Shown: piece after piece, positions 11,630 to 23,591 of the stretch
Layout: each line of letters starts with the position of its first letter
Numbering within the stretch: the first letter of the stretch is position 1
NCBI RefSeq assembly: GCF_905475465.1
Contig: NC_062235.1
Coordinates: 10,922,001 to 10,986,000, forward strand
Length of the DNA stretch: 64,000 nucleotides
Direction of reading: 5' to 3'
From: Pieris napi
Taxonomy: Eukaryota; Arthropoda; Insecta; Lepidoptera; Pieridae
Made by a program: the position numbers and the translations under genes
The notes under the pieces: model-generated
The model's database searches: none
What the model was told of the DNA's origin: nothing
Seen by the model: the letters and a program-made list of their open reading frames with translations, nothing else

Positions 11630-11990
11630 CGCTCCAGATCTTTCCTTGCTGGCCACAAAGCTCAGACAAGAGCTAGCGACTGAAGACAGAGGAATATAGG
11701 CATAGCAATGGAGCGGAACATTCAAATCAAAAAGATTCACAAAAGATGAAGTGACCAAAAGCGAAAGCTTAGATCACCGACGCGCTAACCCACGCCTCAC
11801 AGCTGAATAGGGCAGGTCGTATTGCAAGCTGTACAAATAAAAGACTGCCGAAGCCACCCGCTGGTGGGGAAAGAAATGGGGACCACAAAAGCAACGGGCT
11901 GACGACATCATAAAGGTTTCTGGGGAGAAATGGAAGCTTATAGAAAGTTCACGAGGAGGTCTTTACCTTGCAGATCACGAACAATAGAGA
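11630..11990 (+). pseudogene. LINE reverse-transcriptase tail, RTE-like
   Basis: The translation shows fragments in shifting frames. First come GIAMERNIQIKKIHK and a nearby TKDEVTKSE, then ATRWWGKKWGPQKQRADDII, then KVSGEKWKLIESSRGG, and finally a short GLYLADHE end. This order (a MLGISLRDxIRNxxIRRRT-like block, a GRPxxRWxDDI block, then GxxWxxxAxxRxxW) is the C-terminal tail of RTE-like or related insect non-LTR retrotransposons. Multiple frame breaks mark it as dead. Confidence 0.6.
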
Positions 11991-11999
11991 TAACAATAA

Positions 12000-12420
12000 C
12001 TAACATAGACTAAGTGTATAACAATAAAACTAACACCCATTTCATTTATAATTTTTATAGTATGGAATTAAAATCTTCATATAAATTTATTTATATGTCG
12101 GTTACCGAAAGCATCGTACAATCAAACTACCTAATACAGTTGAACATTAGTCATACAATTACATTTTGTCTTGCCGCAGTTGATTAAGCGTTTGAGTGAG
12201 AACGTCTCATCTAATTGGCGAGTCCTCATACCTTGAGAAGTGCAAGGGAATTGCAGTCCTCAGCTTTATAGCTCTCGAACGACTGCGCCGTGCCAAATTG
12301 GCTACGATATTTAATTGACATTGTCTAGTTCATTCATGGAATTACTGTAGCATACGGGTAGACATTGTTCTTTATATTTTGAACTTAAAAGTAATTGGAG
12401 TCGTTTATCAAGAATTACTG
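12000..12420. other. intergenic, nothing recognised
   Basis: No coding frame or repeat recognised in this 0.4 kb. Confidence 0.4.
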
Positions 12421-12424
12421 TTTT

Positions 12425-12785
12425 TGAGGCACTTTTTGCCGCGCACCACCACTATGTGGAACCAGCTGCTATTTTCGAACCAATTCGACAAAAGCGGGCC
12501 ATAGACGGACCGCATGTTGCAGTCAAGACCGTCTGCAATATGCGGTTTGCCCAGGAACTGCTCGAGCGGTCCGTGTATTGCGGATATGAATTTTGTATGG
12601 AAACTGCAGACCGCATATTGCAGTCGGTCTTGACTGCAACATGCGGTCCGTCTATGGCCCGCTTTAGGGTCCTTCAAAAGAGCGTACCGATTCGAAAAAG
12701 CCAACAACGCACTTGCGCGCCGTCTGGTAGTATAAGTGTCCATTGACGGTATCACTTACCATCAGATAAGCCTCCTGTTCTTTAA
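12425..12785 (-). repeat. dispersed repeat family B, interrupted copy (minus)
   Basis: On the minus strand the family blocks run from gtgataccgtcaatggacac through gcgcgcaagtgcgttgttgg and ggtacgctcttttgaaggac. They are then interrupted by the MITE at 12491-12665 and resume with gtcgaattggttcgaaaata and the gcgcggcaaaaa block. Confidence 0.7.
12491..12665. mobile_element. 175-bp MITE with ~50-bp inverted ends
   Basis: The ends are aaagcgggccatagacggac and its reverse complement, and the arms stay matched for about 50 bases (through tcaagaccg and ctgcaatatgcgg). The element sits inside a family B repeat, splitting its cgac-ttaggg region. I could not fix the target duplication, so the superfamily is open. 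Confidence 0.75.
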
Positions 12786-12789
12786 AAAA

Positions 12790-13603
12790 ATACTTATTTA
12801 GTTATTTCGTGCATAGAATTTCTGAACCCTTAGTTCTGTGATTTGCAAAAAAAAATATTTTCACTGAAATGAACCCGTTATACCACCGGTTCACAAACCG
12901 GATTTTCATTCATATCAGGTCCTTGCACTCGTCTCAGTTTACGTAAAGCTCTGTGACCCGTTTATTTTACGTCGGTCCCACAAATTCGCTTTAATAGGTT
13001 ATCTAAAAGGTAAGAGACATTAAAAGACACAAGAAGCTATTTTAAAGAAAAAAAAATACAGAATGAAAAGGTATACAAAAATCAATTTTACAATTAAATC
13101 TGGAAGGCTACAAGATGTTCCTGGTAAAATTTGTTATAGGTATATGCGTTAATTTTATTTTATTCTAAAATTAAAACTTATTAAAAAATTTATAGCATAA
13201 GAGATAAAATATTCTTGTTTGTATATAAAATAAAATATACGTGATTGGTTCGTTTAAAAATGGCAACAAATTGATAATTGCTCTAATAAAACAGATTACT
13301 ACACATTTTTCATTACTACTACAGATTACTATCACATAACAGATATACAGACTTGCAAAATTGTTATAAAACACTCATTATTTCACTGGATAATTCCGAT
13401 GAAACTCCGATAGTGAAACCATATTAAGACTATTCTGATTCAAAACCAACTTGCAATCAACAAAAAATCTTAACAGGATGTTAAAGTAATTATCTTGGAG
13501 CCTAGGCTAACATGCTTGTCCTGACTTGTGGGTCAGGCTTTATAAGAACTTGTTTATAACTCGGTTAGATGTCGGCCACTAAGATATATTTTATTTAACA
13601 AAA
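12790..13603. other. intergenic, nothing recognised
   Basis: AT-rich sequence with short frames only. No domain, splice logic or repeat recognised. Confidence 0.4.
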
Positions 13604-13973
13604 ACAGTGCCGCTATAACCTTTTAGGTCTTTGCCTGAGATTGCTGTATCTTTTTCGTGATCATTTGTTTTTTTTCTAATTGGCTTTAATCATTTTGTAC
13701 CTGACTTACGCAGTAGGATATTTTGTGTGTAAGAAATGCCCATAAATCATTGGGCTTATGCATATTTGGGGAAACTGGAATTGGCCAGGCGGTACAAAAG
13801 GTTTGTTCCTCAGATTTTTGTGTTTGTTTCATCAACACACAACAATTCATTTGTAAAAGTTTCCTCACGACGTTTTCCTACAACGTTTGAGCGAGTGTTA
13901 TATGCGCAAATAGATAGAAAGTCCAATGAAACACTGCCGCGATTCGAACCAACAACGTCGCTTACGTAAAGAC
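13604..13973 (-). mobile_element. SINE copy (minus), expanded and degraded
   Basis: Family blocks at both ends (cgctataaccttttaggtct at the left; cctcacgacgttttcctaca, gagcgagtgttatatgcgca and gattcgaaccaacaacg at the right) are separated by about 120 extra bases. The middle also contains a second copy of the ctcagatttttgtg block, so this may be two nested or tandem SINE fragments. Confidence 0.55.
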
Positions 13974-14404
13974 GAACACAGAATTATATTTATTATTAAC
14001 TCAATATTTTAGCTTCAGAAAAACAAACAATCAAATCGCAAATAATGAACCCACAAGTGGAGGCGTATATAGACGGGGGACGTGAAGGTTGGATGGTCTA
14101 GTATTCGAATTACAGATTCGAAATCGAAACTGTTTGAGAAAATTCATTTTCAGGCTCTGAAAAATAACCCAGATCACACTGACAAACGGAAAATCAATGT
14201 AGGGCTTTGTCCCTTACCCGATATCAATCATCTGTACATACAACAAACAAACATAAGTGGTTTCGAAGGGTTTCAATGTCTACCTGTCCATCAGACAAGC
14301 TCTAACGCTGACCCATATTTTTGTTTCATGTCTGTTATCTGAGATGCGAGAGAATACCTGCACAAGTTGTATGAAACTGTATATATTTATAGAACACTCT
14401 ATTT
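13974..14404. other. intergenic, nothing recognised
   Basis: Two overlapping open frames at 14082-14342 and 14257-14469 have no recognisable domain and run into a family B repeat. I do not consider them genes. Confidence 0.4.
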
Positions 14405-14565
14405 TCTTATGTAACAGGGGCAAACGGGCTCACCTGATGTTAAGTGATCGCCCCGCCCATGGACACTGACATTGCCAGATGGCTTGCAAGTGCGTTGCCA
14501 GCCTTTTAAGAACTGGTACTCTCTTTTCTTAAAGGACCCTAAGTCAAATTGAATCGGAAATTAAA
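14405..14565 (+). repeat. dispersed repeat family B, copy (plus)
   Basis: Blocks seen are aacaggggcaaacgggctca, cctgatgttaagtgatcg, cgcccatggacactgac, aagtgcgttgccagcctttt and aaggaccctaagtcaaattg. Confidence 0.7.
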
Positions 14566-14627
14566 TAATATAGTGATTTTTACATATTTATTTAAATAAA
14601 CGTTGTGGTGCTACTCTATATGACTTG

Positions 14628-14872
14628 GCCTCAGATTTCGCCCCTTTCTTTGCTTATTTTGTTATTATAAATAATTATGTGATTGGCTTCCTAAGCCTAA
14701 CATATATCGACGATTTTTTTTCGCTTTCCTCACAATGTTTGTTCTCACCCGTTATCGTAGGAGCTCGATTTAATCTGGAAAGAATTAACCATTGGTGCAC
14801 AGCCGTGATTCTAAGGTAAACGCAGACATAGAGAGATAGTGAGCCACACACTCAACCACTAGGCCAATACTG
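14628..14872 (-). mobile_element. degraded SINE copy (minus)
   Basis: Minus-strand family blocks are present but diverged: cctcagatttcg, cctcacaatgttt, attggtgcacagccgtgatt, and the head complement actaggccaatactgc at the right end. Confidence 0.6.
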
Positions 14873-15095
14873 CGTTATATACATTATAGTTATGTTGAGA
14901 AAGAGGAAAAGGGAGAAAACTAGACACGTCAAGAAAAAAAAGTAGGTATAACTAAAAACAATATTAGTACCTACGGAGTTGGCTGAGAAACAAATCCATA
15001 AAAAATAGAGGTTTCGTAAAATATAGAAATTCAAATTTTTTCAGACGGGTGATATATTTGAAATGTTGCCAAGGTATCTTATCGTGGAAGTGTAT

Positions 15096-17525
15096 TAGTC
15101 TAGTCGACAAGTTGAAAATGGAACAAAATAGAGATACTACTCCTAAAATTATGTGCGATAGCTCATTGGATCCGGAATGACGTCTAGAAAAATGTGCTAA
15201 AAGCGTGTATTAGCACATAAAAAATTGCAAAAGTTATAGACCATTAAAGATGAAAAAATAATGGCATTTAGTTTTTTGCCAATATTTAATAAACTATTAA
15301 TATTTAAGAAATTTCAAATAAAGATTCTGAAAGAGGAGGAAATTTCTAATAAAAAACTCCTGACTCCCAGAACTCTATCTCCATTATTTATAATGTTAAT
15401 TTAACGCAGAAAATAGGTCTGCGGGTGACATTTTTAGGATTCGCGCGTGGCGTCAAAAGCGACTACGGCACATTAATTAATTTATTTAAGGTATTGAATA
15501 TTTTTTTTTAAATTTGAAAAAATTATGGTGTGTTCTGAACACTATAATTAATTTATTCCCGTTGAAAATTTTACTTAAAGTTAATTTTTCAACAAGTTAA
15601 ATAATTGTTAACTAACGAAATTTTCTCGAACGACCGTCTTAATTGTAAGTGAAAAAAAATGTTTAAATAATGGTCGTAAAAATATTTCGCTTCGTAGAGC
15701 CTTTCTTACATACATACTTAACAAGATCGTGCCATAAAAGTTAAAAAAATATTTATACTTTGTTTATAACAATTTTTTTACTTAAACAAAAACTTAAAAA
15801 TTCATGTAATGATGTTAAAAAAAAATTTTTTTTTCTCAATCATCATATAATCGTTTTTTTATTAATACAAGATATTTATTAATTTGCAAAAAAAAAATTC
15901 CCGCCATTTGTTGATAAATTTTTTTTCAACAAATTGATTAAATCAATATTTTTAAAAAAAAATTTAACACAACTTTATTACATTAAAAATTTTATGATTT
16001 TTAAAAAAAAAATTTTTCCTTAATAACAATTTTAAATTGTTTATAATCGTTTTTTTTAATTTTCTATTGTTTAAATAATTAGTTAAGAAATTTTTTTTTT
16101 CCTAAAAATCATAATTGACAGTCTTCTATAAAGTAACAGAAAAAAAATTTTTTTTAATCAACAATTCTATTGTTTATTAACTTACCAATTTGTTATAAAC
16201 AAATATTCAACTTTTGTTTATTTTTTTTCTAAAACTTCTAAAATTAACAAAAACAACCATATATAACAAAGTATAGAATTTTTTTTTTTTAATTTTAAAT
16301 AAAAGTAATATTCATGATAATCAAAAAATTTACAAAAAAAATTTTTCTATACTTTGTTATATATGGTTGTTTTTGTTAATTTTAGAAGTTTTAGAAAAAA
16401 AATAAACAAAAGTTGAATATTTGTTTATAACAAATTAGTAAGTTAATAAACAATAGAATTGTTGATTAAAAAAAAAATGTTTTCTGTTACTTTATAGAAG
16501 ACTGTCAATTATGATTTTTAGGAAAAAAAAATTTCTTAACTAATTATTTAAACAATAGAAATTTAAAAAAAACGATTATAAACAATTAAAAATTGTTATT
16601 AAGGAAAAATTTTTTTTTTAAAAATCATAAAATTTTTAATGTAATAAAGTTGTGTTAAATTTTTTTTTAAAAATATTGATTTAATCAATTTGTTGAAAAA
16701 AAATTTATCAACAAATGGCGGGATTTTTTTATTTGCAAATTAATAAATATCTTGTATTAATAAAAAAACGATTATATGATGATTGAGAAAAAAAAAATTT
16801 TTTTAACATCATTACATGGATTTTTAAGTTTTTGTTTAAGTAAAAAAATTGTTATAAACAAAGTATAAATATTTTTTTAACTTTTATGGCACGATCTTGT
16901 TAAGTATGTATGTAAGAAAGGCTCTACGAAGCGAAATATTTTTACGACCATTATTTAAACATTTTTTTTCACTTACAATTAAGACGGTCGTTCGAGAAAA
17001 TTTTGTTAGTTAACAATTATTTAACTTGTTGAAAAATTAACTTTAAGTAAAATTTTCAACGGGAATAAATTAATTATAGTGTTCAAAACACACCATAATT
17101 TTTTCAAATTTAAAAAAAAATATTCAATACCTTAAATAAATTAATTAATGTGCCGTAGTCGCTTTTGACGCCACGCGCGAATCCTAAAAATGTCACCCGC
17201 AGACCTATTTTCTGCGTTAAATTAACATTATAAATAATGGAGATAGAGTTCTGGGAGTCAGGAGTTTTTTATTAGAAATTTCCTCCTCTTTCAGAATCTT
17301 TATTTGAAATTTCTTAAATATTAATAGTTTATTAAATTATGGCAAAAAACTAAATGCCATTATTTTTTCATCTTTAATGGTCTATAACTTTTGCAATTTT
17401 TTATGTGCTAATACACGCTTTTAGCACATTTTTCTAGACGTCATTCCGGATCCAATGAGCTATCGCACATAATTTTAGGAGTAGTATCTCTATTTTGTTC
17501 CATTTTTAACTTGTCGACTAGACTA
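15096..17525. repeat. 2.4-kb near-perfect palindrome
   Basis: The left arm starts near 15096 at tagtctagtcgacaagttg and runs inward to about 16292. The right arm runs from about 16332 to 17525 and ends caacttgtcgactagac-like. By eye the arms of about 1.19 kb are nearly identical in reverse complement, with only scattered single-base differences and A/T-run length differences. They are separated by a spacer of about 40 bases. The arms are extremely AT-rich in their inner 700 bases and hold no long open frame. No clear target duplication was found. It could be a foldback transposon, an inverted duplication, or a source of long hairpin RNA. Confidence 0.85.
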
Positions 17526-18003
17526 TATCTATAAAACGTTTTCACGAATTTCAACCCTTTAAAATAATTTCCGTGGAAAATTTTATTTGAGCTCGCAATT
17601 TTTGGCGATGAAAATGCACTTTCATTGAAACCGAAGAACACCTTGTGAATGAGAATTTTATATAGCTACAGTATAATTAAATTGGTAACTGTTTTCTTTT
17701 ATTTTAGTACCGTCAGCAATGTTATGAAAGAAAGCTTTCTATATTCATGAATACAATCACGATGCGCGCCCATTTCCGCGGTTCAGTAGACTATGGTATT
17801 ATTTTACATGTTTTCTTAAAGAATATTTTTAATAAAGTAAAGCTAAGGGTTTCATTTTATATTCTTATACCTTAGAACTGCTACTTTCGGGATGATTTTT
17901 TTACCAGCGGAAACTAAAATTAATGTGTTTTAAATATAAGAACATCTACCTTTACAGAGAGACAAAAGAGTAATATCGATATAGTATGAATGTATATATA
18001 ATA
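17526..18003. other. intergenic, nothing recognised
   Basis: A short minus-strand frame at 17441-17641 straddles the palindrome edge and has no recognisable domain. Confidence 0.4.
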
Positions 18004-18310
18004 CTAGCTGACCCGGCAAACATTGTTTCGCCATGTCTTTTGTAGTATATTATTTTTTATTTTTTTTTTGTGTTTTTTTGTAGTATATTATTTCTAGGAA
18101 GCATTTCTTTAGTTCATTAAAATAACTACAAAAAATTTTGGCGAAGAAATAAAAAAAATTGTTTAGGGTGGACACCCGTAAAAAGAAAGATAGATAGTAG
18201 CCGACTCTCAGACTTACTGAATATGCATAGAAAATTTCGTAGGAATGGGATGAGCTGTTTAGGAGGAGTATGGGAACGAATATTGTGACACGAGAATTTT
18301 ATATATTAGA
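18004..18310 (-). mobile_element. non-autonomous Helitron (307 bp)
   Basis: On the minus strand it starts TCTAATATATAAAATTCTCG (18310 downward) and ends with gggtcagctag at 18004. The flanking bases are A before and T after. The same start block is found at 35556, so the two belong to one family. Confidence 0.8.
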
Positions 18311-19106
18311 TATATGTATGTATATGTAATAAGACTTGTTCTGAATTAAGCCTCTTATAACGAACTATGAAAGCAATAAAATAGCACACTGTTCTATAGA
18401 TGTCTATTTACAATATAATTATATAAATTCTTGCAACCATTTTAGGCGACCCCGAAATTCACCAAAAAGTAAAAATATTTATTATTTATATTGATGTCTT
18501 GTATATCAAATTAATTAATTGTTAAATTTTTTAGTTGTTAATAAGTTTATATAAGATTAGAAACATTTATGGAAATTTATTTATTTTTTTGTGCAGTTCA
18601 AACTAAAATCTTTTAAACATACAACAGTTTCTTGAAAATGAATTAATACACAATTTACATTCATCGCAACCGCTAGCCACCCACCAACTTCCAACATATT
18701 CATATCACATTGCACTACGATTATCATTCATACATTACACTTCGAGACAAAAGTCGTGTATATAAATCGCTCGGCACGTGGATAACGGTTCGAGATATTC
18801 ATATTCTCAATGCCAATTATGGTGTAATCCTTAGTTTATGTTCGATTGAACATCAATTAATCTAATCGTCTGGATAAATGCTTTTCAACTGGTTGGGTTA
18901 TTATGACATGAATACCAATTCTTTAACAAAAACATAGGTCTTCTGGTGGTATGTTTACTGAAAAGCATGAGGTTTGAACGAGAAGCCGACAATTGAAAAA
19001 CATATTATTTAAACAATTCTAAATGTATACCTAAGTTAGGAAGTGTGGCATAGATGAGAAGACAAAGAAGGTCACGCTGTCCTAGCGATAGTTTGTTCGT
19101 CTAGGA
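18311..19106. other. intergenic, nothing recognised
   Basis: AT-rich, no coding frame above 60 codons and no repeat match found. Confidence 0.4.
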
Positions 19107-19483
19107 CAGTGATTCCCAAAGTGGTCTATATCGACCCCTAGGGGTCTATGACAACCTGCAAGGGGTCTACGACAGCGAAAAAAAATTTAAATTCAAACAC
19201 GTACACTGATTGTACCTATTTACTTACATCATACTATATTATAATATCAAAACATATACATTATTTATAAAAGTACCCTACATATCAGATAAAAAAAATT
19301 ATTTTGAGTAGTTTTAATTTAAATTCAATTAATAAATGAATAGATTAACATGTGTTTTTACTTTAAGTTTTTAACACTAAACTTCACTACAGTTAGAAAT
19401 CTACAGGAAATCAATATCAGGTCTACCTAACACGGAAAAAAATGGCAAGAGGTCTACGACACAAAAAAGTTTGGGGAACTCTG
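19107..19483. mobile_element. 377-bp hAT MITE with 8-bp target duplication
   Basis: The element starts cagtgattcccaaagtgg and ends in the imperfect inverse agtttggggaactctg. An exact 8-base repeat, gtctagga, flanks it (19099-19106 and 19484-19491), which is diagnostic of hAT insertion. The inside contains repeated ggtctacgac blocks and no coding sequence. Confidence 0.85.
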
Positions 19484-19491
19484 GTCTAGGA

Positions 19492-21079
19492 TATCCTTAC
19501 GTTATAGAAAGTGCACTAATGTTTGATGGCCGTTTCAGTCTTCTTTAGTTTTGCAACAAAAAATATTATAAAGGGAAGGACTGTCTTTTTAACCAAAAAT
19601 TCCTTAAAATAATTGTACCGACTCCAAAATGAGGCTATTATTTTCACTCTATATTTACCACAAAATAATTAAATACTATTTCTGCTATATGATGGCCAAG
19701 CTTATAAAATGCTGGAAAGAGTGCCTCGCATGGCTATACTCTCGGAATGTAACTCTGAGGATTTAGTTAATCGCCTCGCTAACTAAGAAAACCTGAGTGG
19801 GCGAAATGTACAGCCTTGGATATTTTTTTTTATTTTTCTACTGATTGGTCAAGGGCTAAATGTATTAATTTATATCCAGAGTATGAAGATCATTATATTT
19901 AGGAAGTCGTATCATTTGATACCGTTCGGTCCACACCATTTGCACGGAATATTGAACATATACAAAAAATAATTAGTACCATTTCCGTAATTCAACTTTG
20001 TCCTTCTGGGAAAACAATTGATATTTATTTTCTGCAATAAAGTTACAAGTCGCAATTCTCAGAGCCGGGTACGAGTTGGGATCTGACGTAAGTATTCATA
20101 ACAACTGTGAATGTTCACTGTTCATTGTTAATTCTTAATACAATGCACGACTGGGACACGCGCGAACGATCATTTATTCTCTTATCGCTTTTGCACCGAA
20201 AGTCCCTTAAAGATGCGTTAACAGCCGTAGAGCCGTTTTGGTCCTTTACGTTTAGAACTGTTAATCCAATATACTATGTATAAGATTTATAAAATATAGG
20301 TCTAGTCTAACTATAATATTAAAAAAAAGTCAGGCTTTTGTTCATCAAAATTCTGCATGAATACTAAATCATTCTAATTGCACTCTGAACTAAAGTACTA
20401 TTCGTCTCTTTCTGACAAACTATGTAAACACAGTGATGGGAAGTGATAGACGATTATTTTTTCACAAATAAATAATCTATATTCGGTAACTTGTAGTTTC
20501 CTTGTAATCCGTATATTTAACCCAAGTTCGAACACATCCTACAAGTCAAATCGATAAAGGAATCTTTATATGTTTACAATAAAATATTAAAACTCATTAT
20601 GACAAAGCTTACCTTAGTGTTTGTAAACTCCTCGAGAAAAGTTGCACCCTCATCACTATTTGGCTTATACAAATACTCCAACACCACTCAAACAGTTTTA
20701 TCTAAAACTTTAGCACAAGTATGTCTTATAAATAGTTAAAGAGCCTTATTATTATTTGTCTATTCTATAGGCTATTATTATTAATGTCAAAATTAGGTTA
20801 CGTTTTACGCGCTACCGCTTGCCAATCGGGTATTTGGAGGTCCTTCTCCATCTCTTCAGCGCTGTCTTTCTTTCTTCTTTTGTCTTATTGAGTCGTCTCT
20901 TATAAGTCCAAAAAGCCTAGGTATTACACGACCCTATACTTAATTAAACTATTCATTAACTAATAGTATTTGAAACTTGCACTAAAAACATATTATACCA
21001 TTGTATGTTATTACATACATAGTATAGTCCGTTTATCAACCATATGCCGACAACGCATAATTTCGTAGTTTGATCACAC
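19492..21079. other. intergenic, nothing firmly recognised
   Basis: No gene found. A stretch near 19690-19960 has scattered coding-like triplets, possibly an old LINE, but I could not match it to a domain. Confidence 0.4.
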
Positions 21080-21290
21080 AATCTGTAGGGGCGACGAAAA
21101 CAGAGAAACTCATCGTGATTGGAAAAACTGAAGGCAAAGATCACGTAGACGTTCGCCAACGAGATGGACTGATCAAGTCAAAAACTCATCGATCTCAAAA
21201 CTATATACAGTTTTAAAATAATCCGCGCCAGATCCCACTATACAGCTGACCACGATAGAGAGAGAGGTAGTCACAGAATCTCTTTTTCAT
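21080..21290 (+). pseudogene. LINE polymerase C-terminal remnant
   Basis: The plus frame reads VIGKTEGKDHVDVRQRDGLI, then KSKTHRSQNYIQF, with stops after it. The pattern (ix)GKxEGKRxRGRQRxRWxDxI followed by a short conserved tail is the C-terminus of many insect non-LTR retrotransposon polymerases. The start of the protein is missing. Confidence 0.55.
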
Positions 21291-21888
21291 ATACCAAAAT
21301 AATTTATTTTTCATGTTCATTCTACGCGACATTTTTTCGTTTCTTAATAATTAATAATAACGAAACGTATTTCTAAACACATGTTAACGTAATAAACGCA
21401 TATACAGTAGACATTTCAGTAGCAATAAAAACATTCGTGATTCTCTTGGGCGTGATATTTATAACACGAATTCTCATTATAGTTCCAAAAGCTCATTTGC
21501 ATAAAGACGACAATGGCGTAGCAAAAAGGTTTATTATGTCATAAAGTTTACATCAGCAATCAATGTTGATATAGACTCCCATTCTTTATTATTACTCAAA
21601 TGCATGTAATAGCTGTAAAGTTTATGGTATTTTTTTGTTTAATTAGGACGGGAGTCGCGTTTGTTTGTTAACTGTGTAAAAATCTTGAGGATTAGATAAG
21701 ATTTAAAGTAAATAGTGTTATCAAAGCCCTGGCAGAGCTTCCTGAATTTTAAGATATTACGGGCAATAAAGGCACAGTAGAATTCTATGTGATATTTGTC
21801 GTGTTATGTTTGAAACATAATTTAGTACTATCTTTTGTAAAACATAATATGGTACAATAAAAATCACAAAGTGTATATAAAAAATAAA
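21291..21888. other. intergenic, nothing recognised
   Basis: AT-rich sequence without a credible frame or repeat. Confidence 0.4.
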
Positions 21889-22200
21889 AACCAGTGGCTC
21901 TTTTTAGGTCTGGGCCTCAAATTTCTGTATCTGATTCATCTGGCTGCGAACTGAATAGTTTGTGTATAATCAAAAATCAAACCCAATAACATTATTTTAC
22001 ATGGAATTTAAACGAAATTGTTAGATTGTATAAATAATCTTGGGCGTGACACTTGTAGAGGCAAGGGCGGCAAAACCTTCACAGCCTTGAATTTGTAAAG
22101 ATGCGCACATAGACAGAAAGTCCATTAATACACAGCCGGGGATTGAACCTACGACCTTAAGGATGAGAGTCGCACGCTGAAGCCACAGATACTGCTGCAA
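21889..22200 (-). mobile_element. SINE copy (minus) with unrelated middle
   Basis: The 3' family blocks (tttttaggtctgggcctcaa) are at the left and the head blocks (gcgcacatagacagaaagtc, acacagccggggattgaacc, gatgagagtcgcacgctgaa) at the right. About 120 bases between them do not match other copies, so the middle was replaced or interrupted. Confidence 0.65.
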
Positions 22201-23591
22201 AGTCTATATAGTTCGAATAATATACGATCAGCAATCACGATTCTTCTTACCTAAATCGGGAGACCTTCCAGAACGATTTTGAGACTACAAATGTACTGAG
22301 ACAAGTTTTGTTTTAAAAGTTCCTTTCTCATTTTTCCAGTGATAAGTTACTCCGCGTTGCGTCACTTTGGTAATCCTCACCCGCGGCGCCACTCAACAGC
22401 TAACACAATAAAAACGTAACTCAAAATTAGCTTCTCGTTTTACAAGCAATAAAATTAATAGTAGCACAGGGGGCGCTGTTGTCACGCTCAAAATTTTAAC
22501 TCGACAATTTCGTTACGCGCAGGGGCGTCAGAAATCATATCAACTAATCTATTTTGAACGTTTATTCAATCAGGCAACCCTATCAATGTGTTAGGTGCAA
22601 CTGTATATATTGGTAGAGTAAATTATAAAAGTATAATCCTAGATTTAGGGCAAGAAATATATGAGCCAGTTTTTCTCATATTCTTTATTAGCTTAGCTAA
22701 GGTGAAATGGAATAGTTTTGAGAGACTACATAAGACACACGTTTTAATTTTTTTTAATAGAAGACTCAAGCCCTAAAAAAAATTCTTTTTAGTTTTCCGA
22801 TGTTTAGTTTCTTATTTTGTGTAACCTGCGGTTATTTAATGAATTATAATATATATATATTAAATAAAATTATAAAAATACATTTTAGGAAGTTACAATT
22901 ATATGTCAAGCCTTTCGTTTTAAAGTATTTATTTCTTGTTACTGGATAGATGGTAATCTAAAAAAACATAGTCTAAAAGCCAAATATTGGAGAAATTCTA
23001 GAGATTTTATTCTCGCGGGATGAAATTCAATAGTCATAATTTTTTCAATACTACACCACGAAACAGCTGTAATCTAGCTAGAATCGTAAAAAAGGGATTG
23101 GATTCGAAATAAAACATGTATTGTCCCTTGTTACGTTATACGTACAATATACATTATTCAATCGGAGTGAGCAACCTTGGGTTTTGATGGAAAAGTACCT
23201 ACTAACAAAAATATTATGTCGATCCTGAGTTAATTAGACTGAATCGTGTGTAAAATGTGAAATTAATAAAAGACCCTTTCAAGTTATAAACATTTTATTA
23301 ATCATCTATACAAACATCAGCCATAATCGAATAATCTACAATAATTTACAGTCTTTCAAATTAATACTTACAACATTTCAAACAAAATTCAATAAATAAG
23401 CGAATCTTTTAAATGCGAAATTTGGTATCGTTATTGTACAAAAGTTACACAATTAACACTATGAGGTCTATATACACCATCGGACGACATGATTCATTCA
23501 AAAACTTTCACAGTAAAGCGACATGCTCAACGAACGTCTACCGATATCTTGGTGATACCGTTATAATGAGATCTTTCGTTACAACTACGTT
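22201..23591. other. region downstream of the Toll gene
   Basis: No gene is seen. A possible polyadenylation signal for the Toll transcript (AATAAA on the minus strand) lies at 23294-23299, about 290 bases beyond the stop codon. An 83-base AT tract near 22840-22890 is low complexity. Confidence 0.4.
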
